Shown here piece by piece: positions 1 through 5,833 of a stretch of 9,605 nucleotides of DNA (positions are counted from its first letter, which is position 1; every line of letters begins with the position of its first letter). The DNA comes from Thermoactinomycetaceae bacterium (GTDB lineage: Bacteria > Bacillota > Bacilli > Thermoactinomycetales > Thermoactinomycetaceae): NCBI GenBank assembly GCA_025449475.1, contig JANWJM010000091.1, positions 1 to 9,605 of the forward strand, given 5' to 3'. Made by a program: the position numbers and the translations under genes. The notes under the pieces are model-generated. The model ran no database searches, had not been told where the DNA came from, and saw nothing but the letters and a program-made list of their open reading frames with translations.

Positions 1-269
1 AGAAACAACTTGTAGGCATCATTCTTCATATGTTAAAAGATATTTATAACACAACCAGTAACCTGGAAACTGCACTCCAATCCAATAGCGTGCATATTCT
101 GACGCGATCTTTTGATCCTTATCAAGAGATGCTTGAAACACTTGAAACTCCTGAGGATAAAGTTGATTTTTTATTTCAATTAATAAAATTATACGTAGAT
201 GATAAGATGACGTTGGATGAAGTCCTCATGGAATTTGAACAAATCATCTCTTCAGGGGAAACCGTATAA
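1..269 (+). CDS. C-terminal part of an unrecognised protein (5' end outside window)
   Basis: An open frame runs from the window edge to a TAA at 267-269. The first ATG in it is at 30, but no ribosome binding site precedes that ATG, and the frame stays open upstream to base 3 (residues K-Q-L-V-G-I-I-L-H before the Met). The gene therefore most likely starts outside the window and this is only its tail of about 88 residues. The visible part is acidic and looks helical, with leucines and glutamates recurring in its second half. I recognise no family, catalytic motif, signal peptide or membrane segment. It reads away from the left edge and is followed by a small hairpin at 295-316. It could instead be a complete 79-residue protein starting at 30, but the lack of a ribosome site argues against that. 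Confidence 0.6.
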   Translation, partial: KQLVGIILHMLKDIYNTTSNLETALQSNSVHILTRSFDPYQEMLETLETPEDKVDFLFQLIKLYVDDKMTLDEVLMEFEQIISSGETV

Positions 270-294
270 CATCTTTGTGTATAACCAACTCAGT

Positions 295-316
295 AGCCTC
301 TGAGTAGTCAGGGGCT
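295..316 (+). terminator. Hairpin after the first gene, possible weak terminator
   Basis: The arms AGCCTCTGA (295-303) and TCAGGGGCT (308-316) form a 9-bp stem with one G-U pair and a GTAG loop. It begins 25 bases after the stop codon of the first gene, where a terminator would be expected. No T-run follows directly; the nearest T-rich stretch is about 15-27 bases downstream. It may therefore be a processing or 3'-end stabilising hairpin, or chance. Confidence 0.3.
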
Positions 317-494
317 CCCAGGATTCAATTAGCTTTGTTTTTCCTCGAAAACCTCTCTGATTCACGCTGATAAGCACTGATCCCTTAACCTTTATTAGAC
401 ACTCTTCGCACATTCATCATAAATTCGATTTTTGGTCACAATTTCGACATACTTTTTTCTATTTTACCACTAAAAAAAAAATGAATTACGTATA

Positions 495-523
495 TTGTGT
501 TAGTAGTTGTTTTATCTTATAAT
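495..523 (+). promoter_or_regulatory. Sigma-A-type promoter of the gene at 580
   Basis: A -35 element TTGTGT (495-500) and a perfect -10 element TATAAT (518-523) are separated by the optimal 17 bases. An A10 tract at 472-481 sits where an UP element would boost the promoter. Transcription should start near 530, about 50 bases before the start codon. The predicted start site falls at the edge of the palindrome at 531-542, so a repressor bound there would be expected to block this promoter. Confidence 0.7.
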
Positions 524-529
524 GATAGA

Positions 530-543
530 GGAACAAATGTTCT
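530..543. promoter_or_regulatory. Candidate LexA (SOS) operator
   Basis: GGAACAAATGTTCT matches 12 of 14 positions of the Bacillus LexA/DinR consensus CGAACRNRYGTTYC. The core GAAC-AAAT-GTTC, including the purine and pyrimidine preferences in the middle, is fully matched and only the two outermost bases differ. It lies 6 bases after the -10 box, at the transcription start, which is a typical repressing position. The left arm also takes part in a second inverted repeat, GAACAA-N6-TTGTTC (531-548), so another regulator or an RNA hairpin is possible. LexA binding is inference from sequence match alone. Confidence 0.45.
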
Positions 544-579
544 TGTTCTGGCGTCCCGAATCATAAATGGAGGGATGTA

Positions 580-1182
580 ATGATGAAATTCAACAACAAT
601 GCACTACTTGAACTTTGTCGCTATTTTTTACCTGAAGATCCAACATTGGAGAAGGAGGTTCAACTCAGCATCAAAAACCCCCAATCTTTCTTAACACAAA
701 TCAAATTCATTTTAAAAGATTGGATCAAAGATGAACCCATTGAGCAAGAGATTCCCTGGTATACATTTATTCATGGTTTATATCAGCGCGGTTTGATCTT
801 CGAATTAAGTGCTCGTACCATGGCGGAAAGCATCAATGAGCACTATGCCAAAAAATCCTTTTTTGAATTACAAGCAATCAAAGAAGATCACTACCCATTT
901 CTCAATACCATTCATATTGTTGATTTATTCCTTGCTTTAACGGGGAAACAATTGCAAACAGTCAACTATATGCTGGGTGAACTCCGACTCCCTTCAGGCA
1001 CATCAATTATTACCATGGTTCGCCAACAAGTGGCGGATCAATGTGCGGATTTGGTTCATCGCTCAGGGTATGGAGAATTAATCTTATATCCTTCAAGTTC
1101 ATGTATTCATCAAATGGATCATTTATTAATGAAGGAGCATGTCTGTCAAAGACATGAGAAACTCAGTTCTCTTCCTGTATAA
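580..1182 (+). CDS. Unrecognised 200-residue cytoplasmic protein, possibly SOS-regulated
   Basis: I do not recognise this protein. It has no signal peptide or clear membrane segment and looks like a soluble, mostly helical protein with an acidic N-terminal half. Distinctive stretches are a leucine-rich start with PEDPTLEKEV near residues 18-27, an aromatic PWYTFIHGLYQRGLIFEL stretch at about 59-76, a hydrophobic TIHIVDLFLAL stretch at about 110-120, and several Cys and His residues in the last third (for example C155, C176, H178, H182). These last show no regular zinc-finger spacing. A strong ribosome site GGAGGG (569-574) stands 5 bases before the first ATG and 8 before the second ATG at 583; the second may be the real start. 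The gene is monocistronic: it has its own promoter with a LexA-like operator and a strong terminator 38 bases after the stop. Confidence 0.75.
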   Translation: MMKFNNNALLELCRYFLPEDPTLEKEVQLSIKNPQSFLTQIKFILKDWIKDEPIEQEIPWYTFIHGLYQRGLIFELSARTMAESINEHYAKKSFFELQAIKEDHYPFLNTIHIVDLFLALTGKQLQTVNYMLGELRLPSGTSIITMVRQQVADQCADLVHRSGYGELILYPSSSCIHQMDHLLMKEHVCQRHEKLSSLPV

Positions 1183-1220
1183 TTGCTAAGCACTTATCTT
1201 CTTTATCATCTTTATTCCCT

Positions 1221-1253
1221 AAAAAAGAGTAGACTTTCTGTCTACTCTTTTTT
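1221..1253 (+). terminator. Strong intrinsic terminator after the 580-1182 gene
   Basis: AAAAAAGAGTAGAC (1221-1234) and its exact reverse complement (1240-1253) form a perfect 14-bp stem closed by the loop TTTCT. The right arm ends in six T, so the structure works as a rho-independent terminator on the plus strand. By symmetry it could also stop minus-strand transcription. It isolates the upstream gene from ygzB. Confidence 0.9.
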
Positions 1254-1340
1254 CATCCCCTGAATGGGTATGGAAAATATTGATTCTTTATAGTATGGTT
1301 AAACGGATAGTTGACATAGCGAAAGGAGTTTAGTCTACTT

Positions 1341-1709
1341 ATGCTGTTATCCGGCAAAATTAATAAAATTCGTACGATTGCACTCTTGCTTATTTTTCTC
1401 AGCTTTGGAATCATGTATCTTGGTTTTATATGGCCTTCCTGGATGCTGTTCTTTTTTATCGTTGGTTTATGCTGCTCGATGATTAGCGTAGGTATCTATT
1501 TCTGGATCGGCATCTTATCCACACATTCCGTCAAAGTGATCTGTCCAAACTGTGAAAAAGAAACGAAAATGCTGGGCAAACGTGATCAGTGTATGTACTG
1601 CAAGGCCATTCTTTCGGTTGATCCCAAAGATGATCCCCGTAGAAAATCGAATGACTATTCCGACCATCTAAATAATACTGCTGAAAATGAGCAAAACGGA
1701 CTAAAATGA
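1341..1709 (+). CDS. ygzB: YgzB family (UPF0295) membrane protein with zinc-ribbon-like tail
   Basis: This is a 122-residue protein of the Bacillales YgzB/UPF0295 family, whose function is unknown. The N-terminal SGKINKIRT stretch, two membrane segments (about 12-30 and 35-58), the YFWIG motif at about 53-57 and the following zinc-ribbon-like module are all typical. The module has CPNC (C68, C71), KMLGK at about 76-80 and CMYC (C84, C87), so four cysteines could bind one zinc on the cytoplasmic side. The polar tail after residue 95 is probably disordered. The ribosome site AAGGAG (1323-1328) lies 12 bases before the ATG, slightly far, but no nearer start exists in frame. In Bacillus subtilis ygzB also adjoins perR, and here the two genes converge on a shared terminator. 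Confidence 0.9.
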   Translation: MLLSGKINKIRTIALLLIFLSFGIMYLGFIWPSWMLFFFIVGLCCSMISVGIYFWIGILSTHSVKVICPNCEKETKMLGKRDQCMYCKAILSVDPKDDPRRKSNDYSDHLNNTAENEQNGLK

Positions 1710-1890
1710 AAGATATTTGAACATCAAAGAGGGGAGATCGTGAAAAAGAGGCTCTGTGAGGAACAACCAGTTGGTTGCATGAGGAATAATCGACAAAATT
1801 AACAATAAATGTAAACATTGGTGCTCCATCAAGGTCGCCCAATGGAGATAAGGGTTGGTTGAGAGCTCATTGAAGCCATGGATCTTATGT

Positions 1891-1927
1891 AAAAATGAGC
1901 CATTTCATTGAATTAAGGCTCATTTTT
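1891..1927. terminator. Bidirectional terminator between ygzB and perR
   Basis: AAAAATGAGCC (1891-1901) pairs perfectly with GGCTCATTTTT (1917-1927) across a 15-base loop. Both strands end in five T, so it can stop transcription from the ygzB side and from perR. The stem reaches into the last codons of perR (stop codon at 1913-1915), so the perR 3' end and the terminator overlap. Confidence 0.85.
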
Positions 1928-2350
1928 CGTTTTACAACTCGGGCATATCCCATAAATTTCCATCCGGTGTGACTCGATCTGATACCCCGTCTCTTCAGCC
2001 GCTTTGACCTCTACTTCTGTGAGTGTTGGATAATCAAAATCTGTAATCTTCCCACAGTGGCGACAAATAATATGATAATGATCCTTCATATTGGCATCAA
2101 AACGACTGGATGCATCTCCATACGTTAATTCTTTGACAAGACCAGCATCTTTAAAGACACGTAAATTGTTGTAGACCGTTGCCACGCTCATATTTGGAAA
2201 TGTCATTTCTAAAGCTTTATATATTTCATCTGCGGTTGGATGGCTCATACTTGACAATAAAAAATTTAAGATGGCATGTCGTTGTGGTGTCATTCGTACA
2301 CCATTCTCTTTTAAGATATCCACCGCTTCGGCCAACCGTTCTGAAACCAT
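1913..2350 (-). CDS. perR: Peroxide-responsive repressor PerR (Fur family)
   Basis: This 145-residue Fur-family regulator senses hydrogen peroxide through iron-catalysed oxidation of histidine and controls peroxide defence and metal homeostasis genes. An N-terminal winged-helix DNA-binding domain (about 1-83) is followed by a dimerisation and metal domain. Every ligand known from Bacillus subtilis PerR is present at the same position: H37, D85, H91, H93 and D104 for the regulatory iron or manganese, and C96, C99, C136 and C139 for structural zinc. The aspartate at 104 favours PerR over Fur or Zur. AGGTGG (2357-2362) stands 6 bases before the ATG. The gene has its own promoter with a Per-box-like site at its start, so autorepression is likely. 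It lies downstream of a vWA lipoprotein gene with no visible terminator between them, so some read-through is possible. Confidence 0.97.
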   Translation of the reverse strand: MVSERLAEAVDILKENGVRMTPQRHAILNFLLSSMSHPTADEIYKALEMTFPNMSVATVYNNLRVFKDAGLVKELTYGDASSRFDANMKDHYHIICRHCGKITDFDYPTLTEVEVKAAEETGYQIESHRMEIYGICPSCKTKNEP

Positions 2351-2399
2351 GAGCTCCCACCTCGCTTTTGTTCAATTCAATACAATAATAATTCTCTGT

Positions 2400-2414
2400 T
2401 TATCATCTATATAA
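2400..2414 (-). promoter_or_regulatory. Candidate Per box (PerR operator) of perR
   Basis: On the minus strand TTATATAGATGATAA matches the 7-1-7 Per-box consensus TTATAATNATTATAA at 11 of 14 informative positions. It begins 2 bases downstream of the -10 box and covers the predicted transcription start, a position where bound PerR would repress its own gene, as known for Bacillus subtilis. The identification is by pattern only. Confidence 0.55.
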
Positions 2415-2416
2415 AT

Positions 2417-2445
2417 AGTGTACTTTGCTTTCCGATGAATGTCAA
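2417..2445 (-). promoter_or_regulatory. Sigma-A promoter of perR
   Basis: On the minus strand a perfect -35 box TTGACA (2445-2440) is followed after exactly 17 bases by TACACT (2422-2417) as the -10 box. The predicted start is near 2410, leaving a leader of about 60 bases before the perR ATG. The -35 box lies 43 bases after the stop codon of the preceding lipoprotein gene. Confidence 0.7.
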
Positions 2446-2487
2446 AGAAATCCTTTAGATCAATCACATTTGGCAAATATTCTGTGG

Positions 2488-3759
2488 TTAATCCGTGAGT
2501 CCTAAACTTTTCTTTGAATATATAAACCCCAACTTCAAGCGATTGAGCTTTTTTTGATAATGATTGGAGAGGAGTTTTTTGCGGAATTCGATCTCTTCGA
2601 ATAACTTTCCTTTTTCGACATCATTCATCTTTAAATAGTTTACGGCAGCCATCAGCTGATCATACTCCTTGCCATAAAGAGTATCAATCTCTTCAATCTG
2701 ATTTTCTTTTAATTCGGCCATCCGCTTTGTCCACGCTTCTTCTTTAAACAAACGATATTCTCTCGGATTGTATCCATCATCTTGTAAATCGGTTTGATCT
2801 TTAAAATCAAAAGGGATATTAGATGTAGGATTCGCAATGATATACTCCCCTAAACCTCCATCGGCGACCGCTTGCAAATTGTTTTTGGTTTCTTGATCAG
2901 TAACGCCATAGTCAATGGCATGAACCTGACCTTGAATCTCCGATTCGAGAATCTCTTTCGCACGACTAATCGCAGAATAGTTAAAGTTATCCTTACTCCC
3001 TGTAATTAGGAAAATTTGGTTCAGTACATTCCCGCCCGTCTCATGCTTTAATTGATCCATCACAAATTTTAAATCATCAGAGAGATAGGTAACGCTCCCC
3101 GGTAAAATCTCATCCATATGGGGAAAAAGGTCCTTTTCGATTTGATCAATCGGTACCAAGCTCGTATATTTATCGACAATTCCTCCGTATGATTTTAGCA
3201 TAACATGATAGGAGAGCCCTTTTGGAATATCCTTTTGCAATTCTCTCAGGCTATTTTTTAATTGTAATTTCAACCGATCCATCTTTTTCTGATTGGTTCC
3301 TGGGACGTTTTTCGCCATTTCTTCTCCACTATCAACTACGACGACAATATTCACTTTTAACGTTTCTTTTTTAGGTTTTGCATTTCTCCGGGATTTGCTG
3401 ACTGGGATCAAGGGATTAAAATTGGCAAAACGAAATTCGAGTTCGCGATAATCCTTTCGAAAAAGAAAGATTAATTGGTTATAAGCAGTTTCTGCTTTCA
3501 TATTCGCAGGAAGCGTTTTTAAATCTTCAATGGCTTCTTTTGGAAGCACTTCACCTTTTTGATCCACTTCCGGATAACGTCCCGGTCCTTCCTGTATAAT
3601 CCCACTTAAATCTTTGGAGACAGATGTATGGGTAAATAACGAATCCTTTTTCTTCTCCTTACTCTCGGTTTTTATCGTCACTTTTTCGTCAGATGTAAAT
3701 ATCGAACACCCTGTGATAAACAGAACCCATGCCAACATCCAAAAGATCAACTTTTTCAC
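2488..3759 (-). CDS. Lipoprotein with a degenerate von Willebrand factor A domain
   Basis: This 423-residue protein is predicted to be exported and anchored on the outer face of the membrane. Its signal peptide ends in the lipobox ITGC, with C18 as the lipidated cysteine. A charged, lysine-rich linker follows (about 24-40). The core at about 136-310 resembles a vWA domain: a hydrophobic strand VNIVVVVD ending at D143, a later GSVTYL segment (221-226) and the strand QIFLITG (248-254). The metal site is degenerate: the usual D-x-S-x-S is D-S-G-E-E (143-147), and the aspartate normally following the later strand is absent. The last 90 residues are charged and probably helical or coiled-coil. Translation starts at GTG with a strong AGAGGGGGG site 5 bases upstream. 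The gene follows nth by 35 bases with no terminator, so it is probably co-transcribed. Distant resemblance to YwmC/YwmD-type vWA lipoproteins of Bacillus is possible. Function unknown. Confidence 0.85.
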   Translation of the reverse strand: MKKLIFWMLAWVLFITGCSIFTSDEKVTIKTESKEKKKDSLFTHTSVSKDLSGIIQEGPGRYPEVDQKGEVLPKEAIEDLKTLPANMKAETAYNQLIFLFRKDYRELEFRFANFNPLIPVSKSRRNAKPKKETLKVNIVVVVDSGEEMAKNVPGTNQKKMDRLKLQLKNSLRELQKDIPKGLSYHVMLKSYGGIVDKYTSLVPIDQIEKDLFPHMDEILPGSVTYLSDDLKFVMDQLKHETGGNVLNQIFLITGSKDNFNYSAISRAKEILESEIQGQVHAIDYGVTDQETKNNLQAVADGGLGEYIIANPTSNIPFDFKDQTDLQDDGYNPREYRLFKEEAWTKRMAELKENQIEEIDTLYGKEYDQLMAAVNYLKMNDVEKGKLFEEIEFRKKLLSNHYQKKLNRLKLGFIYSKKSLGLTD

Positions 3760-3794
3760 AAGATCCCCCCTCTAATGGAAGGCATTTGCATTCA

Positions 3795-4469
3795 TTATTT
3801 TATTGACTTGTGATTCCGTTCATGCTGCTGACTCTTTCCATACCAGCAATAGGGAAGTAACCGGCACTGATCACATTTCGGATTTCGAGCATGACAAAGT
3901 CTCCGACCATGCCAGATCAATTGATGATGGGTATCAATCCACTTGTGTTTTGGAACTTTTCTCATGAGCTGTCTCTCAGTCTCTAAGGGATTCTTGCTAT
4001 CCGCAAGAGCTAAACGATTGGAGACTCGCTGTACATGTGTATCAACTGCTAGCGCTGGAACTGAAAAAGCATTGCTCAAAACAACATTCGCCGTCTTTCT
4101 CCCTACTCCTGGTAAAGATTCTAATTGCTCACGCGTATTTGGAACATCCCCCTCAAATTTTGAGACAAGTAGCTGACAGGTTTTTAAAATATTTTTGCTT
4201 TTATTGCGATAGAGTCCTATCCCGCGAATCTCTGCTGCCAACTCTTCCTCTGTCAACGTGAGAAAATCTTCCGGTGTTGGATATTTGGCAAAAAGATTAC
4301 GAGTCACAATATTTACCTGACGATCCGTCGTTTGAGCGGACAAAATCGTAGCAATTAAGAGTTCAAAAGGATTGCGATAATTCAACTCACAATGTGCATC
4401 GGGATACATTTCTTCTAACGTTGTCAATATTTTCTGAGTTGGGACACGCTTTGGTTTTTTTATCATCAT
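3795..4469 (-). CDS. nth: Endonuclease III, DNA glycosylase/AP lyase
   Basis: This enzyme removes oxidised pyrimidines from DNA and cuts the abasic site (base excision repair). With the start at 4469 it has 224 residues, normal for the family. The HhH motif LPGVGRKT carries the catalytic lysine K125, and the aspartate D143 follows in AVDTH. The C-terminal 4Fe-4S loop is complete: C192-X6-C199-X2-C202-X5-C208. An open frame reaches 4514 through a TTG codon, but ATG at 4469 is better: AAAAGGG lies 7 bases upstream and the ATG sits 4 bases after the stop of the methyltransferase gene, suggesting translational coupling. A second ATG directly follows. The polar tail after C208 is not conserved. 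Its place behind a peroxidase gene fits repair of oxidative damage. Confidence 0.96.
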   Translation of the reverse strand: MMIKKPKRVPTQKILTTLEEMYPDAHCELNYRNPFELLIATILSAQTTDRQVNIVTRNLFAKYPTPEDFLTLTEEELAAEIRGIGLYRNKSKNILKTCQLLVSKFEGDVPNTREQLESLPGVGRKTANVVLSNAFSVPALAVDTHVQRVSNRLALADSKNPLETERQLMRKVPKHKWIDTHHQLIWHGRRLCHARNPKCDQCRLLPYCWYGKSQQHERNHKSIK

Positions 4470-4473
4470 TCCA

Positions 4474-5265
4474 TTACCCTTTTCTAATATCTTTCGAACG
4501 TTTTTTTGCTTCAATAATCAGCTCTTTGCTTTCCGCATGAAAAACTTCACGTGTAAACGTACCGTAGCGCCTGACAATACGAAAACCGCAAAGTGTCAAT
4601 AGATGATGTAATTCGGTGGGAAAAATATAACGAAACTTCATCTCGGTTTTGAGACGATGAAGAGATTTTCCCTCTGGAGAAAAACGCTCATAGTAGCGCA
4701 TGACATAGACAAGTTGATGAAAATGATCAAATGATGTCGTATCATAGACCTCCACTTCATCTTCTGTACCCGGAATGGGAAATACACCCCGAAAATGTTG
4801 GGTACCCTCCATCGCCATCAAATCGGCAAAGTGGGGAACAAATACATTGAAAGCAAAACAGCCCTCGTTGGTCAGGTGCCCCCACACATGTGTTAACGTT
4901 GAAATTTGCTCTTTTACACTTGTAATATGTAAAAACGAACGATATGGAATAATAATGAGGGGAAATTTTTTACCAAGATCAAATTGAGCCATATCTGCTT
5001 GTATCCATTGAACCCAATCTGTCAACCCCATTTCATCTGATTTTTCTTTGGCATGTTTGAGCATACGTTCAGATTGATCGATCCCGACAATCTCAATGCC
5101 TTCTCGAGCAATCGCTAAACTGACTCTGCCCGTTCCACATCCCAATTCGAGCACAGGACCTCCTGACTCTTTGGCTAATTCGGTATAATAAGTAATATCA
5201 TGATCGAGACCATCTGATGTCCAATCATAATATTCGGGCCAGTTATAGATGTTTTGACTAGTCAT
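4474..5265 (-). CDS. Class I SAM-dependent methyltransferase, substrate unknown
   Basis: This 263-residue protein has a Rossmann-type methyltransferase fold. Motif I is VLELGCGTGR (38-47), the acidic residue that contacts the ribose of S-adenosylmethionine is D63 in GIDQSERML, and QADM at about 89-92 is the adenine-side motif, followed by the strand FPLIIIPYRSFLHI (101-114). The C-terminal half, rich in aromatic and histidine residues, would form the substrate pocket and does not reveal the substrate. Many such proteins act on small molecules, and nothing here indicates a DNA or rRNA methylase. The ATG overlaps the end of bcp by 8 bases; a GAGGGA stretch about 12 bases upstream may serve as ribosome site, so coupling to bcp is likely. 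It is followed by nth after 4 bases. The bcp-methyltransferase-nth arrangement marks one transcription unit. Confidence 0.88.
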   Translation of the reverse strand: MTSQNIYNWPEYYDWTSDGLDHDITYYTELAKESGGPVLELGCGTGRVSLAIAREGIEIVGIDQSERMLKHAKEKSDEMGLTDWVQWIQADMAQFDLGKKFPLIIIPYRSFLHITSVKEQISTLTHVWGHLTNEGCFAFNVFVPHFADLMAMEGTQHFRGVFPIPGTEDEVEVYDTTSFDHFHQLVYVMRYYERFSPEGKSLHRLKTEMKFRYIFPTELHHLLTLCGFRIVRRYGTFTREVFHAESKELIIEAKKRSKDIRKG

Positions 5266-5731
5266 CCCGCTTGTAATCCCTCACAAAGGTTAATACCTCT
5301 TGCACATGGTTCTTCACACGAACCTTCCGATAGATCTTCACAATTTTACCAGACTCATCAATGACAAATGTGGAACGCTCAATTCCTAACACTTTTCGTC
5401 CAAACATATTCTTTTCTTTTATCACGTCATACTGCTGGCAAACTTTACCCTCCTCATCACTTAGAAGCAGAAAAGGAAGTTGATATTTTTCGATAAATCT
5501 TTGATGTTTCTTAATTGGATCACGACTCACACCAAGAATGATCGTATTGAATTTCTCAAAATCAGGAGAATAATCTCGAAAGTCGCACGCCTCTGTGGTG
5601 CAGCCTGGAGTCATATCTTTGGGATAAAAATAAAGAACGACCATTTTTCCCTTCTGTTTAGATAGCGTCACCCATTCCCCATTACTTGCAGGCAGTGTAA
5701 AATCGATCGCTGGATCTCCAATCTTCAGCAT
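5258..5731 (-). CDS. bcp: Thiol peroxidase of the Bcp/PrxQ family
   Basis: This 157-residue peroxiredoxin reduces hydrogen peroxide and organic hydroperoxides in the cytoplasm using thioredoxin-type donors. The active-site signature P37-x3-T41-x2-C44 is intact, with C44 as the peroxidatic cysteine. C49, five residues on, is the resolving cysteine of the Bcp/PrxQ subgroup. R119 in GIERSTFVID is the conserved arginine of the pocket. Length is typical and the protein is complete. GGAGGG (5740-5745) stands 8 bases before the ATG. It is the first gene of a minus-strand unit with the methyltransferase and nth and has a candidate promoter. In Bacillus subtilis a bcp-like gene (ygaF) also lies near perR, so the neighbourhood is partly conserved. 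Confidence 0.95.
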   Translation of the reverse strand: MLKIGDPAIDFTLPASNGEWVTLSKQKGKMVVLYFYPKDMTPGCTTEACDFRDYSPDFEKFNTIILGVSRDPIKKHQRFIEKYQLPFLLLSDEEGKVCQQYDVIKEKNMFGRKVLGIERSTFVIDESGKIVKIYRKVRVKNHVQEVLTFVRDYKRDD

Positions 5732-5770
5732 GATAAAAACCCTCCAGTCTTTTCCATCCGTTTACTGCTC

Positions 5771-5798
5771 ATTATACCCTGAAAGTTAACCCATACAA
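5771..5798 (-). promoter_or_regulatory. Candidate promoter of bcp
   Basis: On the minus strand a perfect TATAAT (5776-5771) is preceded after 16 bases by TTGTAT (5798-5793), a weak -35. The start would lie near 5764, about 33 bases before the bcp ATG. A weak -35 next to a strong -10 suits activator-dependent or repressed control. An inverted repeat lies just upstream at 5802-5818. Confidence 0.5.
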
Positions 5799-5801
5799 CG
5801 T

Positions 5802-5818
5802 TGATGATATGTTCATCA
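5802..5818. promoter_or_regulatory. Inverted repeat TGATGA-N5-TCATCA upstream of bcp
   Basis: The two 6-base arms are perfect (5802-5807 and 5813-5818). The repeat stands 4 bases upstream of the weak -35 of bcp and 16 bases past the stop of the ABC permease gene. No T-run follows on the minus strand, so it is not an intrinsic terminator. An overlapping 15-mer (5807-5821) matches the Per-box consensus at 10 of 14 positions, too weak to claim. It may be an operator. Confidence 0.3.
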
Positions 5819-5833
5819 TAACATTGAAAATCC

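Larger units (their letters stand above)
270..579. other. 310-base intergenic region without a gene
   Basis: No convincing coding frame lies here. The left third carries an imperfect hairpin (295-316). The middle, about 330-470, is T- and pyrimidine-rich on the plus strand and I can assign nothing to it. The right third holds the regulatory region of the next gene: a run of ten A at 472-481, a sigma-A-like promoter (495-523), overlapping inverted repeats (531-548) and a ribosome binding site at 569-574. The A-run lies about 50 bases before the expected start site, where an UP element would sit. Confidence 0.6.

Noticed and set aside
1266..1271. GGGTAT as a sigma-B -10 element for ygzB
   Set aside because: No GTTT-type -35 stands 13-15 bases upstream; that space is the T-rich arm of the preceding terminator.
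1311..1316. Perfect TTGACA just before ygzB as its -35 box
   Set aside because: A -10 box at the proper distance would fall at 1334-1339, where none is seen, and the transcript would start inside the gene.
1531..1842. 103-residue frame on the minus strand opposite ygzB
   Set aside because: It starts at TTG without a ribosome site, has no recognisable features and is antisense to a well-supported gene.
4470..4514. TTG start of nth at 4514
   Set aside because: It has a weak ribosome site and lies deep in the methyltransferase gene; the ATG at 4469 fits family length and spacing.
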